The notes: a model not told the origin generated them from the letters alone. Shown: positions 1-9,829, counted from the first letter of the stretch. The stretch: 14,625 nt of DNA from Gymnopilus junonius (GCA_015501075.1 JADNYJ010000736.1:1-14625), one strand, 5' to 3'. Numbers and translations are program-made.

Positions 1-1189
1 ACAAGCTCAGGAAAGCTGAAACAGGCAGTTTTCCTTCCTCTCGCAAAACTTGATCGCTGGTCAAATCCAGTTCTGTTACGAATCTGCAAACCGGTATCTG
101 AAGGGCCGGAAGTATCCCTAACGGGCCTTCTCTTCCCGCCGCATCGGAACAGAGGACTTTGAGTACGAATTGTGGGCCTTTGGAGTTCCTGGTCACAAAC
201 TGGAATTTTTTGGAGATGTCGAGGGTTATTTTCGTTGGCGCATGGACATGGAAATGGTTTTCCGTGTAATGTGATAAACTGTCGAGCGGTACAGTCTCGA
301 GTCCAAAACGAGATGTAGAAATCTGCAATAAATAGTCATGGGTGGGTATCACGCTTCCGAGCAAACTCAGACATGCGCTCAAACTGGCACCGATTTGCAG
401 ACTTCTGATGTTAGGGCCTAATACAAAGGATGAAGTGTGTGGCGTGATCTGGCCAGACTGGCCATTACCAAAACTCCCGGTGTAAATGATGTCCTCCAAC
501 ATCGGGGCCCTCTTCAGCACGTCTAGAACAGAGGAAATAGGGAATAACGGGCCCATTTCAACGGATCGAAGATTCTGGATCCAGGATGCCGAAAGTTGGA
601 ATGTCAGATTTCGTGAGTGAAAGGTATGAAGGAGTGGCGCCTTGTCGTCAAAAATTGAACGGCCCTGTTGTTCTTCAATCCTAACCGAATTAGCAGTGGA
701 AACCTCGAAGATTTGGAGCTGAGGAGCTGGGGAACATAGGATTTCTGTGGGAAAGCGAATATGTGAACCCATTCTGATCGTCAACCTTTCTATCTTGTTC
801 CATTTCTTATCGATTAGGGAGAAGAAGAAAATTTCCCAAGGACTTATGTCCTCTGCAAGCCACAAAGAACCATCAGACCTTGGGACCAGCGACCTTAAAA
901 TAAAAAGAGCATTGAAGCTCTTGATAGACAGTGAAGATTCGCCGCTCCGCCGGAGGACCTCGTTTCGCCATTCGTCCCTTCTCTGGGTTAGCGCATCGAG
1001 GTCAATAAGGTGACCCCACAGTGATGGGCTTTCTAGCATGACACCTCGCCATTCTCTGCAAACTTGAGAGGAAAATCGAGTGGTTTCGAGAGCCTTGTCG
1101 TCGGCAAACATATCGGCATTCATCTTAAAGATGAGTAGCAGGAGGTCGATATTTAAGCGAATAATTGGTGGTTGGCATGTTTCGTCCAT
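1..1189 (-). CDS. F-box protein, C-terminus cut by window edge
   Basis: A single uninterrupted frame runs from the ATG at 1189-1187 down to base 1 without a stop, giving at least 396 residues; the rest lies outside the window. Residues about 9-62 fit a basidiomycete F-box: a hydrophobic LNIDLLLLIF segment, then SSQVCREWR (40-48) and SPSLWGHLIDL (54-64). The following EVLRRSGESSLSI resembles the linker seen in many such proteins before a long, poorly conserved leucine-rich part. F-box proteins normally bind Skp1 and recruit targets to an SCF ubiquitin ligase; the target here is unknown. No intron is needed. Members of this family are numerous and fast-evolving in mushroom genomes, so a link with the peptide genes to the right is not implied. 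The F-box call rests on motif recognition; the frame itself is clear. Confidence 0.82.
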   Translation of the reverse strand, partial: MDETCQPPIIRLNIDLLLLIFKMNADMFADDKALETTRFSSQVCREWRGVMLESPSLWGHLIDLDALTQRRDEWRNEVLRRSGESSLSIKSFNALFILRSLVPRSDGSLWLAEDISPWEIFFFSLIDKKWNKIERLTIRMGSHIRFPTEILCSPAPQLQIFEVSTANSVRIEEQQGRSIFDDKAPLLHTFHSRNLTFQLSASWIQNLRSVEMGPLFPISSVLDVLKRAPMLEDIIYTGSFGNGQSGQITPHTSSFVLGPNIRSLQIGASLSACLSLLGSVIPTHDYLLQISTSRFGLETVPLDSLSHYTENHFHVHAPTKITLDISKKFQFVTRNSKGPQFVLKVLCSDAAGREGPLGILPALQIPVCRFVTELDLTSDQVLREEGKLPVSAFLSL

Positions 1190-2732
1190 CTAGAAAGTAA
1201 TGATAAAATAGAGTATTATGATAGAAGCGAGAAGCGTGTCTTTCTAACTCGCCCTGACGTTGGGGTATTCGGCTTGGTAGTAAAAGGGTAAGGTGCAAAT
1301 ATCTAAAACGCACAGCCCTGTCACTTTACACGTGAGGCTGAGTATCACTGCCCCATCTGGTGTAAGTAGATCGGGTACGAGTTTACAGAGGGTACGTTCG
1401 CATCAATGATCAATTGAAAAGCCGATGATCAGTACAAATTTTGAACCAATGGTATCTTAACTTTCGGATCCTCCACGCTGTGTGCAGTTGGAACGTATGA
1501 AGCATTAACATTCGTGTGGAGTAGGTTTACCAGTAAAAAATCATCGTAGTTTCAGTCAGGAGTTCTGCCTGAGGCAAGAACTGAATGTAACAATCGACGA
1601 AAAAAGAGCTTGAGACTTTGACGAGGGAATAAGAGACCAAGATCACGCATTGATGTGCAAAGGTGAGTGAACCAGTAGACCACTTCTTTGGAGTAGTGGA
1701 AGTTGGTCACGAATTCTGCTCCCAAGGTCCATCCTTGCCTCGTTGTTTTGTCAGCAAGATTTTCTGGTGCTTTAGATACCATAAAGGGAATATACAGAAA
1801 TTTCAGAATCCTGACAACATGCGGCGTGGGCCGTAGCAAATTCAAAATTCAACTGACGACTTGAAGGTATGGAAAACTTACAAAAAGGGCCTAACCGAGA
1901 GATGCTGCGGGCACGATTATGAGTTACCAACCGTTATGCCCAGTTTTAGTTACGCCATACCATCTCGAGGATTGGGACGCTGACTGTGATCAGTCGGATA
2001 TTTTGAGGACGCAGGTACTTCATGTGTGAGAAGCAATCAATGTTCAGTGAAAGATAAGAATGGAGCGGCGCATGGAAATTTACAATGGTAGACAGTGTTC
2101 AAGCTCAGGCATGGCGCTTTCGCCGTTGTTCGCGGTACCAGTAATTGCCGATCTCGTTGGATAATACCAAACGTAATGGTCGAATAATCGTACAGGATAA
2201 AAATTGCTTACTGGGTTCAACCAGGTGCCAACTGAAGATTAATTATTTGTGTTATGATTAATATTGGAGGTTATTTTCAACTGCTGAACGAACAAAATGC
2301 ATGCCCTTCTTAGGCAAAAATCGGGGTCTTCAGCCAATCAGATGTTCCCACATCTGGCTCCAAGATGGTGAACAGCTGACAGACGCTTTACCAAGCTTAG
2401 CTGTCCGTGACACCCGAAAATAGTTATATTTAGTTGTCCTCTGCACATTTGGCCCCAGGTTACTCCGCGTTTGAATTCCATTTGATGGCTTTTCGGATCG
2501 AAGCACTCCTTGTGGGACCATTACGACCCCCTTTGGATAGAAGAATTCGGGCATGTGTAGGCTATCAAAGGCGTTCCGATTGGTAGTACACACTTAAAAT
2601 ACCGCTCTTTCTACTATCCTTTCCTTTTATTTTCTGGAAATATTCGTTGGCCTTATTTTATTGTTCTGGATCTTACATACTTAGTCAACTTGGAATTCAA
2701 ATCATATAGGAACCCTTAGTTAGAATAATACA
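1190..2732. other. Intergenic stretch without a supported gene
   Basis: About 1.5 kb between the start of the F-box gene and the stop of the UstYa-like gene. Short open frames exist on the minus strand at 1552-1845 (97 codons) and 2330-2593 (87 codons), but neither shows a motif I recognise, convincing splice partners or a family signature. The right part is AT-rich. It probably holds the F-box promoter on its left and the 3' end of the UstYa-like transcript on its right. A decayed gene cannot be excluded. Confidence 0.5.
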
Positions 2733-3865
2733 TTACGGAGGATGAACCAGATCCACTTGACCCTCTAATCGTATTATGTGACTACCTGCAATTCCATGGA
2801 TCCCATTGGAATTTTGCCAATCTATCAGTTTTTCGAAATTTCTACACTGGTGCCTGGTATTAAAATCCGGGTAAGCAGTGCTAAACCCCCTTGAATGTGT
2901 AGAATAAAAGTCATTCATAAGGATTGGAATCTTAGGCAACTTCCCTACCTAACCCATTCGAAGGTAATCATGTTAGCATCAGCCGTACACATCAGGACCT
3001 GACGGAGATTGTCAATGCAGTGCTCTGTAAAAAAGTATTATAAATTTAGAAAAGAGCACAGTAAATGACGCAAACCAAGATGCATCCGATACGTATCGGG
3101 CTTGGATTCAGTGAAGAATGGGTCAAACGTTCCATAGTAGTCGTAATACAAATATTTTCGAAGCATATTCTGTCAGTTCATGGCCGTAATTAAGTGCAAG
3201 GCCTCGGTGTCATCTTAAGTATTATCTTTACTCACTAGACAATGTAACTGATGCGTTACTTCTAGGGCAGCCATATACCCACCTCCATCTTCTTCCGTGT
3301 ATTTCACCTTTGAAGGCGAATCTTCTTTTCCAATCTCCAAGAGCTGCTCTCGTGTCAAGCGCGCGAGTTTAACTGTTTAGAGTTTAGCGATTAAATGAGT
3401 GACCACAATTATTCAAGAACACCCTGCAGAACCTCACCTCCTATGGACACGTTATACCATGCTGCATCAAGTTCAGGCGTAGGAGGTCCGCGGTACACCG
3501 AAGGGTGGTTGAATGATCCATTAAATACTATGTATTCTTGACGATACTCCAAGGCCACATTAGCAGGAGCTACGCCTTCTGTTAGCAGGATACGGCAGGA
3601 AGAAAATAAAACAATGTTCACAGAATGGCATCTCAGGCAATGTCGGAATTTGCATGCGAGTATGAATCCAGAGAACGAAGAAAGTAGTGCAAAGAAGAAA
3701 TAAGACGGCGTGCGTAAAGTGGACCCAGTAACGAATCAAAAAAATTCTGGTTCCTGATTGTGCAGGATCCGCGCTGTATCTTTTTGCGAGGAGCTTGTCA
3801 CCGGCTTCGTCATCCTGTCCAGAGTTCGAAATGGGCTGATAATCAGAGGATATTGAAAACATCAT
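2733..3865 (-). CDS. UstYa-like (DUF3328) membrane-anchored RiPP oxidase
   Basis: Six exons on the minus strand: 3865-3622, 3575-3438, 3372-3236, 3169-3076, 3024-2949 and 2889-2733, giving 281 residues, a usual size for the family. All five introns (46-66 bases) are GT-AG and keep phase. The N-terminus is cytosol-like, followed by one transmembrane helix at about 48-67. The conserved body includes VYRGPP and ELDAAW, then HQLHC (168-172), HLEHC (203-207) followed by IDNLRQ, and HQCRNFEKLIDW (243-254). The two HxxHC motifs are the family's signature and are thought to bind a metal. Known members (UstYa/UstYb, AprY, VicYb) oxidise or cyclise ribosomal peptides in the secretory pathway. A precursor-like gene lies 2.3 kb away. 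The first splice is the least certain: a donor nine bases further downstream with the same acceptor also keeps frame and adds three residues. Confidence 0.88.
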
Positions 3866-4173
3866 AAATCCACGCGAAAGGGCACCTGCTTAGATTTAAA
3901 GCTAATTTATAGCTGGTTATCGCACAGCCTGTAACTCGGAGATCCCACCTTCTTGAACGGGAAAGGCCATCCTACTACACGACACAGGGTTAAAAACGAT
4001 AGATATATTTATACCCTCTGGTCAACAGGTCAAACTTGCTCCAATGAAACCACTTGACCTTCCTGCGAACATCAAGAACTTGTGATGTTTATCAGAAGCC
4101 TAAATTTAAATATAAAGCAATCAGTGCATTATAATACGTGAACGGTTCCGTTCCCAATCCATCGCTAGACTTG
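3866..4173. promoter_or_regulatory. Divergent promoter region with a possible TATA box
   Basis: The 308 bases separate the start codons of the UstYa-like gene (leftward) and the membrane-protein gene (rightward), so both promoters must share this space unless their untranslated leaders contain introns. On the minus strand TATAAA occurs at 3911-3906, about 40 bases before the UstYa-like ATG. The segment is AT-rich. The shared region would allow joint control of the two genes, which is an inference from layout only. Confidence 0.5.
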
Positions 4174-5372
4174 ATGGCAGCCCTCACCGTAGCAGAATCT
4201 ATCTACCTTTCAACCGCACTTGGCGGGATATTATACGGTAATATCGATGATATTCGACTATTGGCAAGATCTGATGTCCCTCCCCAGGTATATACTGCGT
4301 AATATTTATTCAGTATCTGAACCTGAGGAATAAAGCCGTTGGTAACACACTTTTGTACCCGTTGTGCGCGCTCTTCTTGCTTGGATCGGCCTTTGTTGCC
4401 ATTGGCTATGCTCAGGGCTTCTTTTACCTGGTGAGTGCGAAAAAATTGCTGAGTGCTAATTGTCTCTAATCAGGGCTTAGTTGCGTCCCACTGCGCCAGG
4501 AACCGACGTTATACTCTTCCGCTTGAGGCTGTCGACCAGTACCATCTATAGCTTCGCGGACTTGATATCCCAGGGAGTACTAGTAAGTTGGATAATATTT
4601 ATTGAACATTTATAATAAGAGTTCACCCATGACATAAGAAAGATTTATCGTTGCTGGATCGTCTGGGGAAAGCATCTCTTAGTAATCGTTATCCCGTCAA
4701 CACTTGCCGTAGCCTCGTTTGGTTTGTCTTTTCTGCCCTTTAGAACCATTTCTCTTATCAATGTCTGCCAGTTACGGACATTGTACTTGTGGCGGAATTG
4801 GGCGTATTCGGGCCAGCACCCAGAAACCCACCCGACTGGTTTACAAAATTGGGCACATCGTCCTTCTCGATCTCCCTTGCAACGAATACTATCGTGACGG
4901 CAATTCTTGTCTTGAAGCTGCTAATTGTGCATCGCGAACTTGAAGGCTCTGGAGTAAAAGGCGATTATCTCAGCACAGTCGTTTCAATCTTAATCGAGTC
5001 AGGCGCCCTCACCTTCATTTCGCAATTGATTTGGGTTGTGCTCTTCAGCCTACAGAATATCACGACTGGATTTGATGCCGTTGGTGCTTTGACGGCTCTT
5101 GCATGCGTATGTGCTGGGGTTAGTCGAATTTCTGTTACATCTCTGACTCTATATCTCAGGGTATTGCCCCAACGGCCGTCATCGTTCGAGTTGCAATGGG
5201 CAGGTCATATGAATCCAGACTCACGCATGTAGAAAGCACGCTCCACTTCCAAGTTCGGGATAACTACGATACGTCGATAACGACAGGTACCGTAGGTCAG
5301 ACGGCCCAGAAATCTCTAAACGCGACACGTGTAGATAATAGCACAGAGAAGCTGGAGAAGCAGTCGGTTTAG
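4174..5372 (+). CDS. Basidiomycete multi-pass membrane protein
   Basis: Six exons: 4174-4237, 4288-4430, 4481-4582, 4643-4721, 4772-5106 and 5160-5372, giving 311 residues. The five introns are 50-60 bases, all GT-AG and in phase. The chain contains about seven hydrophobic helices, beginning near residue 7 and ending with the IAPTAVIVRV segment at about 243-252. Between them are landmarks typical of a large, uncharacterised basidiomycete membrane family, notably YRCWIVWG at 105-112. The last 60 residues are hydrophilic and probably cytosolic. The function of the family is not established; the topology is reminiscent of receptors or small transporters. It is divergently arranged with the UstYa-like gene and reads toward the repeat precursor, so a role in export or sensing of a peptide is possible but unproven. 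Confidence 0.85.
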
Positions 5373-5426
5373 GTTGCTCCCTTAATGTAGGCGTGTCCTA
5401 AATAATGACGATCAGTTTTCGATATC

Positions 5427-6056
5427 TCAAGCCAAACACTCGGACACATTATTCCTGGCCAGGACTGCATGCAGAAGCGTGGAGGGTTCTTCATAGATAT
5501 TCGGGACCATATACGATCCTGGGTTCAAAATATGCCCTGTGAATAGCAATTTTAGTAGAAACATGGTTCCGACTTGATGCACCTCACTTATTCGGGTCCT
5601 AATGCGAGCGCTGATTTCATTGCGCGAAACGCACCCAGCGGGTATTCAAAACCATGCATTTCTATCAGAATCCTTGGCCAACGCATCTGATAAAATTCTC
5701 TGCATCTCTGTTACCATCGCCTTTTAAGGAGTATTTTTTCCACACTTCGTCTATGAGTTTTGTTAGGACGAATATCTGGGTTGCCATCAAGAGTTTCGTA
5801 CTAAGCTCGGTGCATTTCTAGGAAGCATCAAAATCCTTGAATCATAGAATGGAACGAGGTTGATGAGCTCCTCAGATGGCAGAAAATAGACATTCTGTGA
5901 ATCCAGCGTGCAGAGAACAATTGCTCCCACGTTCAGTCGTATCCAGAGCCAGGAAGTCCGACCAATGAGTTCTTTACCAAAGGCTCTGCCTGGGTTCTGG
6001 GAACGCATCTGACAGGAAGAACACTGGCCATCATTTTTAGTAACTCGAAGCTCCAT
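5427..6056 (-). CDS. Doubtful interrupted gene with CxxC motif
   Basis: An 89-codon frame from ATG 6056 contains a CSSC motif (residues 13-16) and a hydrophobic strand-like core, followed by a segment ending near LPRNAPSL. Two further open pieces follow in other frames: one with FYQMRWPRILIEMHGFEYPL around 5690-5635, and one with HILNPGSYMVPNIYEEP ending at TGA 5429-5427. GT-AG pairs of about 94 bases (5801-5708) and 98 bases (5634-5537) would join them in phase. These are longer than the other introns here, and the second removes a coding-like piece. I do not recognise the family. It could be a real gene, a decaying copy, or chance. Its ATG lies only 60 bases from the precursor's ATG on the other strand, leaving little room for two promoters. 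Confidence 0.35.
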
Positions 6057-6116
6057 AAATAAGGGGGATCCAGGTGCCTACCTCTCTAGCTCGATACGAT
6101 AATCCCAGTTCCTAAG

Positions 6117-6610
6117 ATGAAAGCTGCATTCGCATTTGCTCTTATCCTTCCCATTATCGCCACTGCTTTAGCCAGCCCTCTCGACACGAAGGGTACGTTG
6201 GAAACCCCTAAGCTATACTTACTCTATTGACAAATTACATAGACTTGTCGAAACGTCGCATATTCAACTATGAGCCCGATCTACGTGAGGATCGAATTAC
6301 AAGCACCATCTTATTAGTCCTGAATAGTATAAATTATCAGCCATCGATGATTTGACAACTCGAAAAGGTAGGTACCAGGATATCACGCCGCAACGTTTTC
6401 TTTACGCCTTCCAAAGGTGATAAAGACGAGGTGGCCAACGAGGCCAGTGCAATGTTCAAACGAGAAGACGAGGACGCGGTCGCAATGTTCAAACGAGATG
6501 ACGATGAAGAGGACGCCATTGCCATGTTCGGCAGAGACAATGATGAAGGAGATGCCACTGCCATGTTCAAGCGGAATAACGAAAAAGAGGCCGAAGCCAT
6601 GTTCAAATGA
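6117..6610 (+). CDS. Secreted repeat precursor peptide, candidate RiPP/KEP
   Basis: Four exons: 6117-6192, 6243-6284, 6341-6367 and 6417-6610, giving 112 residues; the introns are 49-56 bases, GT-AG and all phase 1. Residues 1-20 form a clear signal peptide ending ALAS. A Kex2-type site, LSKR, lies at 27-30. The last exon encodes five repeats whose fixed part is AMF at 60-62, 71-73, 84-86, 97-99 and 109-111. Repeats 1, 2 and 4 are followed by Lys-Arg, the third by Gly-Arg, and the fifth by the final Lys. Spacers are strongly acidic (EDED, DDDEED, DNDEGD, NNEKEAE). This is the plan of Kex2-processed repeat proteins, which include precursors of ustiloxin-type RiPPs. The UstYa-like gene nearby supports a modified peptide. 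Alternatives are an unmodified secreted repeat peptide or a signalling peptide. There is no CAAX end, so it is not a basidiomycete pheromone. Confidence 0.8.
6447..6610 (+). repeat. Five in-frame AMF repeats of the precursor
   Basis: Imperfect tandem repeats with a period of 33-39 bases, each containing GC(A/C)ATGTTC followed by AA(A/G)CG(A/G) in three units and GGCAGA in the third. The first two copies share the longer run CAATGTTCAAACGAGA at 6450-6465 and 6482-6497. Base changes are mostly synonymous within AMF and non-synonymous in the acidic spacers, so the repeat is kept at protein level around the presumed core and processing site. Confidence 0.85.
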
Positions 6611-9051
6611 GATCACAGAATGTATTAGAACATATTACTATGAAGTTATATTAGCCTTATGCTTGACGTGATGTATGAGGAAAGACGTACCTAAGGGCGA
6701 GAAAACATTGCAACTGCAAGGTTTAGGGAACGTTGCAAGGCGTTCCTCCGTCCTCCTTGGCAATCGTTACGGTTACTTGGAATTCTGAGTATAGAAGAAA
6801 CATAGCACAGAGTAGGCTTGTGCCCCAAGATATGCCTGTTCGAGGTCAAGCAGAAGGATTCGATGAAAAAACAGCGCGCGGGAACAGAAATATTCGCCCA
6901 CAGCCTCAAGGAGCCAAAGACCTCCAATTTCCGCCGTCACAAGACAGGTAAGCGGAAAAAGAAGGAGAACCCGAGTCTACGCCACATCCATAACCACGAG
7001 TAGGGATAAGAATGACAGGGAAGAAGTCATCCACCACCTAGCAGCACCCATTGTAATAAGGCTGCTAGAAACGTGGGCATGGGCCACCAGAAACTCGACA
7101 TAGTGGATACAATACATCAAGTTGGAAGGGCCTAGTATAAGTATATAGTACGTGGAGACAAGAAACCCAAGGGGCGGAACAGAGAAAAAGGGTACAATTT
7201 GTTGGCAGACGTGTCTGCAAAAATTCAAAAGAAAGATCGAAGCTCGTCGTCGCCTCTCCGCGTAAGGAAAGGGAACGCAGTTCCAAGGAATACGTGCTGT
7301 CGTGACACCGCGAAGAGAAAACAGAACCAAGTGAAAGTACCACCTCTTATTCTCCAAGCGGTAACCCCACTTTGAGCGGCATGAGGCCCAATGATCAGAC
7401 CAACCTGGAAGACCCAACTGGCGCCATCACTTAAATGATGGCAACTACCTATCAGACGCAAATAATCCCTGCTTTTAACAGCACCAAATATCCTCCGTCA
7501 ACGTCAACCCAACAGACGATGGATCTCCGATGCGTGCATGAAGATCGACGCGTTGTAAGAAACGAGGCCTAAATAAGCAGTCGGTTCAAAGGAATCCAAT
7601 AGGATGCCCAGCTCCGCGTTCAGAGTTCGATGGGAATAGGACAACCCTTTCCACAATAGCGACTTGAACGACTGAATCCTTAGCGATATATAGGTAACAT
7701 AGCAAAAAAAAACACATACCTAACTAACAGCCACATTAGAGCCAGCGTTCCAACCGCGCCAACCAATAAGAACGCCTGACATTGACTAAGACCTGGCCCA
7801 CATTTCTTGATTCGCCTTCCGAATAACCTTTGCTAGTTCAAACGCCAGGCCGAACGACGTGAAAAGAGGAAACAGATGAACGTATTGGCGAGAGTGAAAA
7901 CTTTCGTTGGTGGCAACAAACTAGTTCATCACAGCACGTGATATAGTCACGTCACACAGATTTCTGAATTTCTGACAGCTCTTTCTTTTGCTCTTCTTCA
8001 ACTCTTCTTCCCACCACGGGGCATACGACTTTTGGACCGCAAACTTCAGTTGATTTGGGCGCTGTGCATTCTCGTCTTCTGGATCTTTATCTGTCTGGCT
8101 CGCCCACATGGGCTCGTTCTGCGGCTGTTGACTCTGGTTGCTTCTCTTTTGGCAGTGCTCTTACCCGATGTCTAAATTTCCTCGAGGCTTGGCATGAGTA
8201 CACGCGCAATACGAATTAATGAGGCCTGAATAAGCTATTGCCGTCAAAATGTTCAACAACATGCGCTCTCTGGAGCCATAACTCGTGTAATGGCAGCCAA
8301 TACCCTCCAGTCAAAGAAAGGCATATACTTGATACTCCTGATTCCTCTTTCTCTGCCAATCGTTGCGACCCGGAATTGTCGCTAATGCTGAAACGTCCAC
8401 TGGCTTTCAGGATCGGAGGATCGGCAAAAAATAACACTAGACCAATAAGACTCCCTACTGCCTCAGAAGCCCGGAGGGGAATTAAGAATCGCCGTCACTA
8501 TAACTAGGGGTCCATGAGAGACTCTTCTTTCTTCTCAAAGGACTCCTTACCAGAGTTTCAGAAGTATAAATCCTCATCGATGTGTTCCCCAGTGACATCC
8601 ATGATAAATCTTATTTCTCTGTTTGGCAAATCCGACGTTAGGAGATTGCCCCGTTCTGCAAAATTAACGCGATATATAGTTGGTGTTTTTTCCAAGACCT
8701 TTGTCGACCTTGGTTCCGCAAGGAGAACTTCGTCGACATACCTGTGTACCCTGAATCTTGGTTTTTTCCTGCTCGTTTCCACTTTTGGCACGTTTACATG
8801 GAGGCGTGGGCTTCTTAATACATCAACCACGTCTTCGCCCACCCACGATCATCATGGAAATAACCTTATAGTATAACTCAGTGTTACAATGGAAGGGTGT
8901 CTCTAATGCAGTCCAATCCATTGTACTTCAGTGGACAAATGCGTACTCATCTGTAGGGTATTTATGGCCTACGTCTATTTCCTCATCCTGTCTCATCGAC
9001 TACGATTGACTAGTTGAAACCCACAGCAGGTCGAGCAAAGCTGATACCAAA
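6611..9051. other. Long stretch without a confident gene
   Basis: About 2.4 kb. The part at 6820-7360 is purine-rich on the plus strand, giving overlapping Lys/Arg-rich frames there and a 146-codon frame on the minus strand (7417-6977). None has a recognisable motif. At 7921-8109 and 8558-8842 the minus strand has hydrophilic, protein-like frames (the first contains APWWEEELKKSKRK). The second has no ATG at its beginning, and a plausible donor (GTAAGG, about 8569) lies beyond its stop. I could not build a phase-consistent gene. The region may hold a decayed gene, a non-coding transcript or a gene I failed to assemble. The last 170 bases probably carry the promoter of the small secreted protein. 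Confidence 0.45.
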
Positions 9052-9581
9052 ATGTTCAACAAGATCGTCTCCTTCATCACCGCAGCTCTAATCATATCTG
9101 GAGCTGTGACATTCGCGGTCCCCTCACCAGCTCCCAATGCTCTCCAAGGAAGAAAGAATGTACGTTAACCTTTCACCTTTCGTTATCTTTCTTGCCTCTG
9201 AAATTTCGCTCTAGGAATTGTCGCCTGATGCCAAAGTATGCACTGGGAATGCCAACAATGGATGCGTTACCATTCCCATCAGCGCTGATGACTGCGTCAA
9301 TTTTACTGGAGGGCTTGGCTTCCTCAATAAAGAAGTCACCACAGCCGTCCTCCCAGACGGATTTGTTTGCACCTTCTTTGAGTGAGTAATCGAGTTGCTA
9401 GGTTTTTTGTATGATTCCTTCACTGATGAATGCTAGAAACTTCGGGTGTGAGTCTGCACAGGGTGGCCATGACGCTGTAGTCTTGCAGGGAGGAACTTGG
9501 AGCTTTTTCGACGTTCCGGGAGTAGACGGACCTGTCGATTTCAATGACCTTTCAAGCTCATTCAATTGCTCTCCCGTGTGA
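9052..9581 (+). CDS. Small secreted six-cysteine protein
   Basis: Three exons: 9052-9159, 9215-9381 and 9437-9581; both introns are 55 bases with consensus ends (GTACGT and GTGAGT donors, CTAG acceptors). The product has 139 residues. Residues 1-22 form a signal peptide ending TFA, followed by a proline-rich VPSPAP stretch. The mature part has six cysteines (45, 53, 63, 88, 96, 136) and one N-glycosylation motif, NFT at 65-67. The layout, with DDC, a Gly-rich turn, PDGFVCTFFE and then FGC, resembles a small secreted protein family of basidiomycetes with a compact beta-rich, possibly crystallin-like fold. The role is unknown; such proteins include cell-wall and effector-like candidates. Start choice is supported by the signal peptide and by AAAATG at the initiation site. 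Confidence 0.85.
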
Positions 9582-9829
9582 AGAAGCATCTGAATATTAC
9601 TTTACGAGCGTCCAGTAATTATCGTATCCGAATCATGAGTTGCTGATTTTTTCCCCGCTCCGGCGGCCCCCACAAGACCAAATGAGGCAGCAAGGCGGCA
9701 ATTTCCCAGACGTTACACAGCCACTAGTCTAGACCTGTTGGTGAGTGCTAGGCCCAATCATGGACTAGCGCAGGCGGCTCTAGATGTCTTCGCCTGTATG
9801 TGCATGGCGGAGCATTTTTCAGCGTACTT

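Noticed and set aside
747..1013. Plus-strand frame of 88 codons within the F-box gene
   Set aside because: Antisense shadow of the continuous minus-strand F-box frame.
6117..6610. Mating pheromone precursor
   Set aside because: Basidiomycete pheromones end in a CAAX box for farnesylation. This precursor has no cysteine, ends in Lys, and has a secretion signal.
6337..6616. Minus-strand frames rich in Ser/Ala repeats opposite the precursor
   Set aside because: They are reverse shadows of the AMF repeat exon; the plus strand has a signal peptide, splice signals and a meaningful repeat.
8514..8876. 120-codon plus-strand frame and the overlapping 94-codon minus frame
   Set aside because: Neither has splice partners, a recognisable motif or a clear start. 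The minus frame appears to begin at GTG, not ATG. Left as unassigned.
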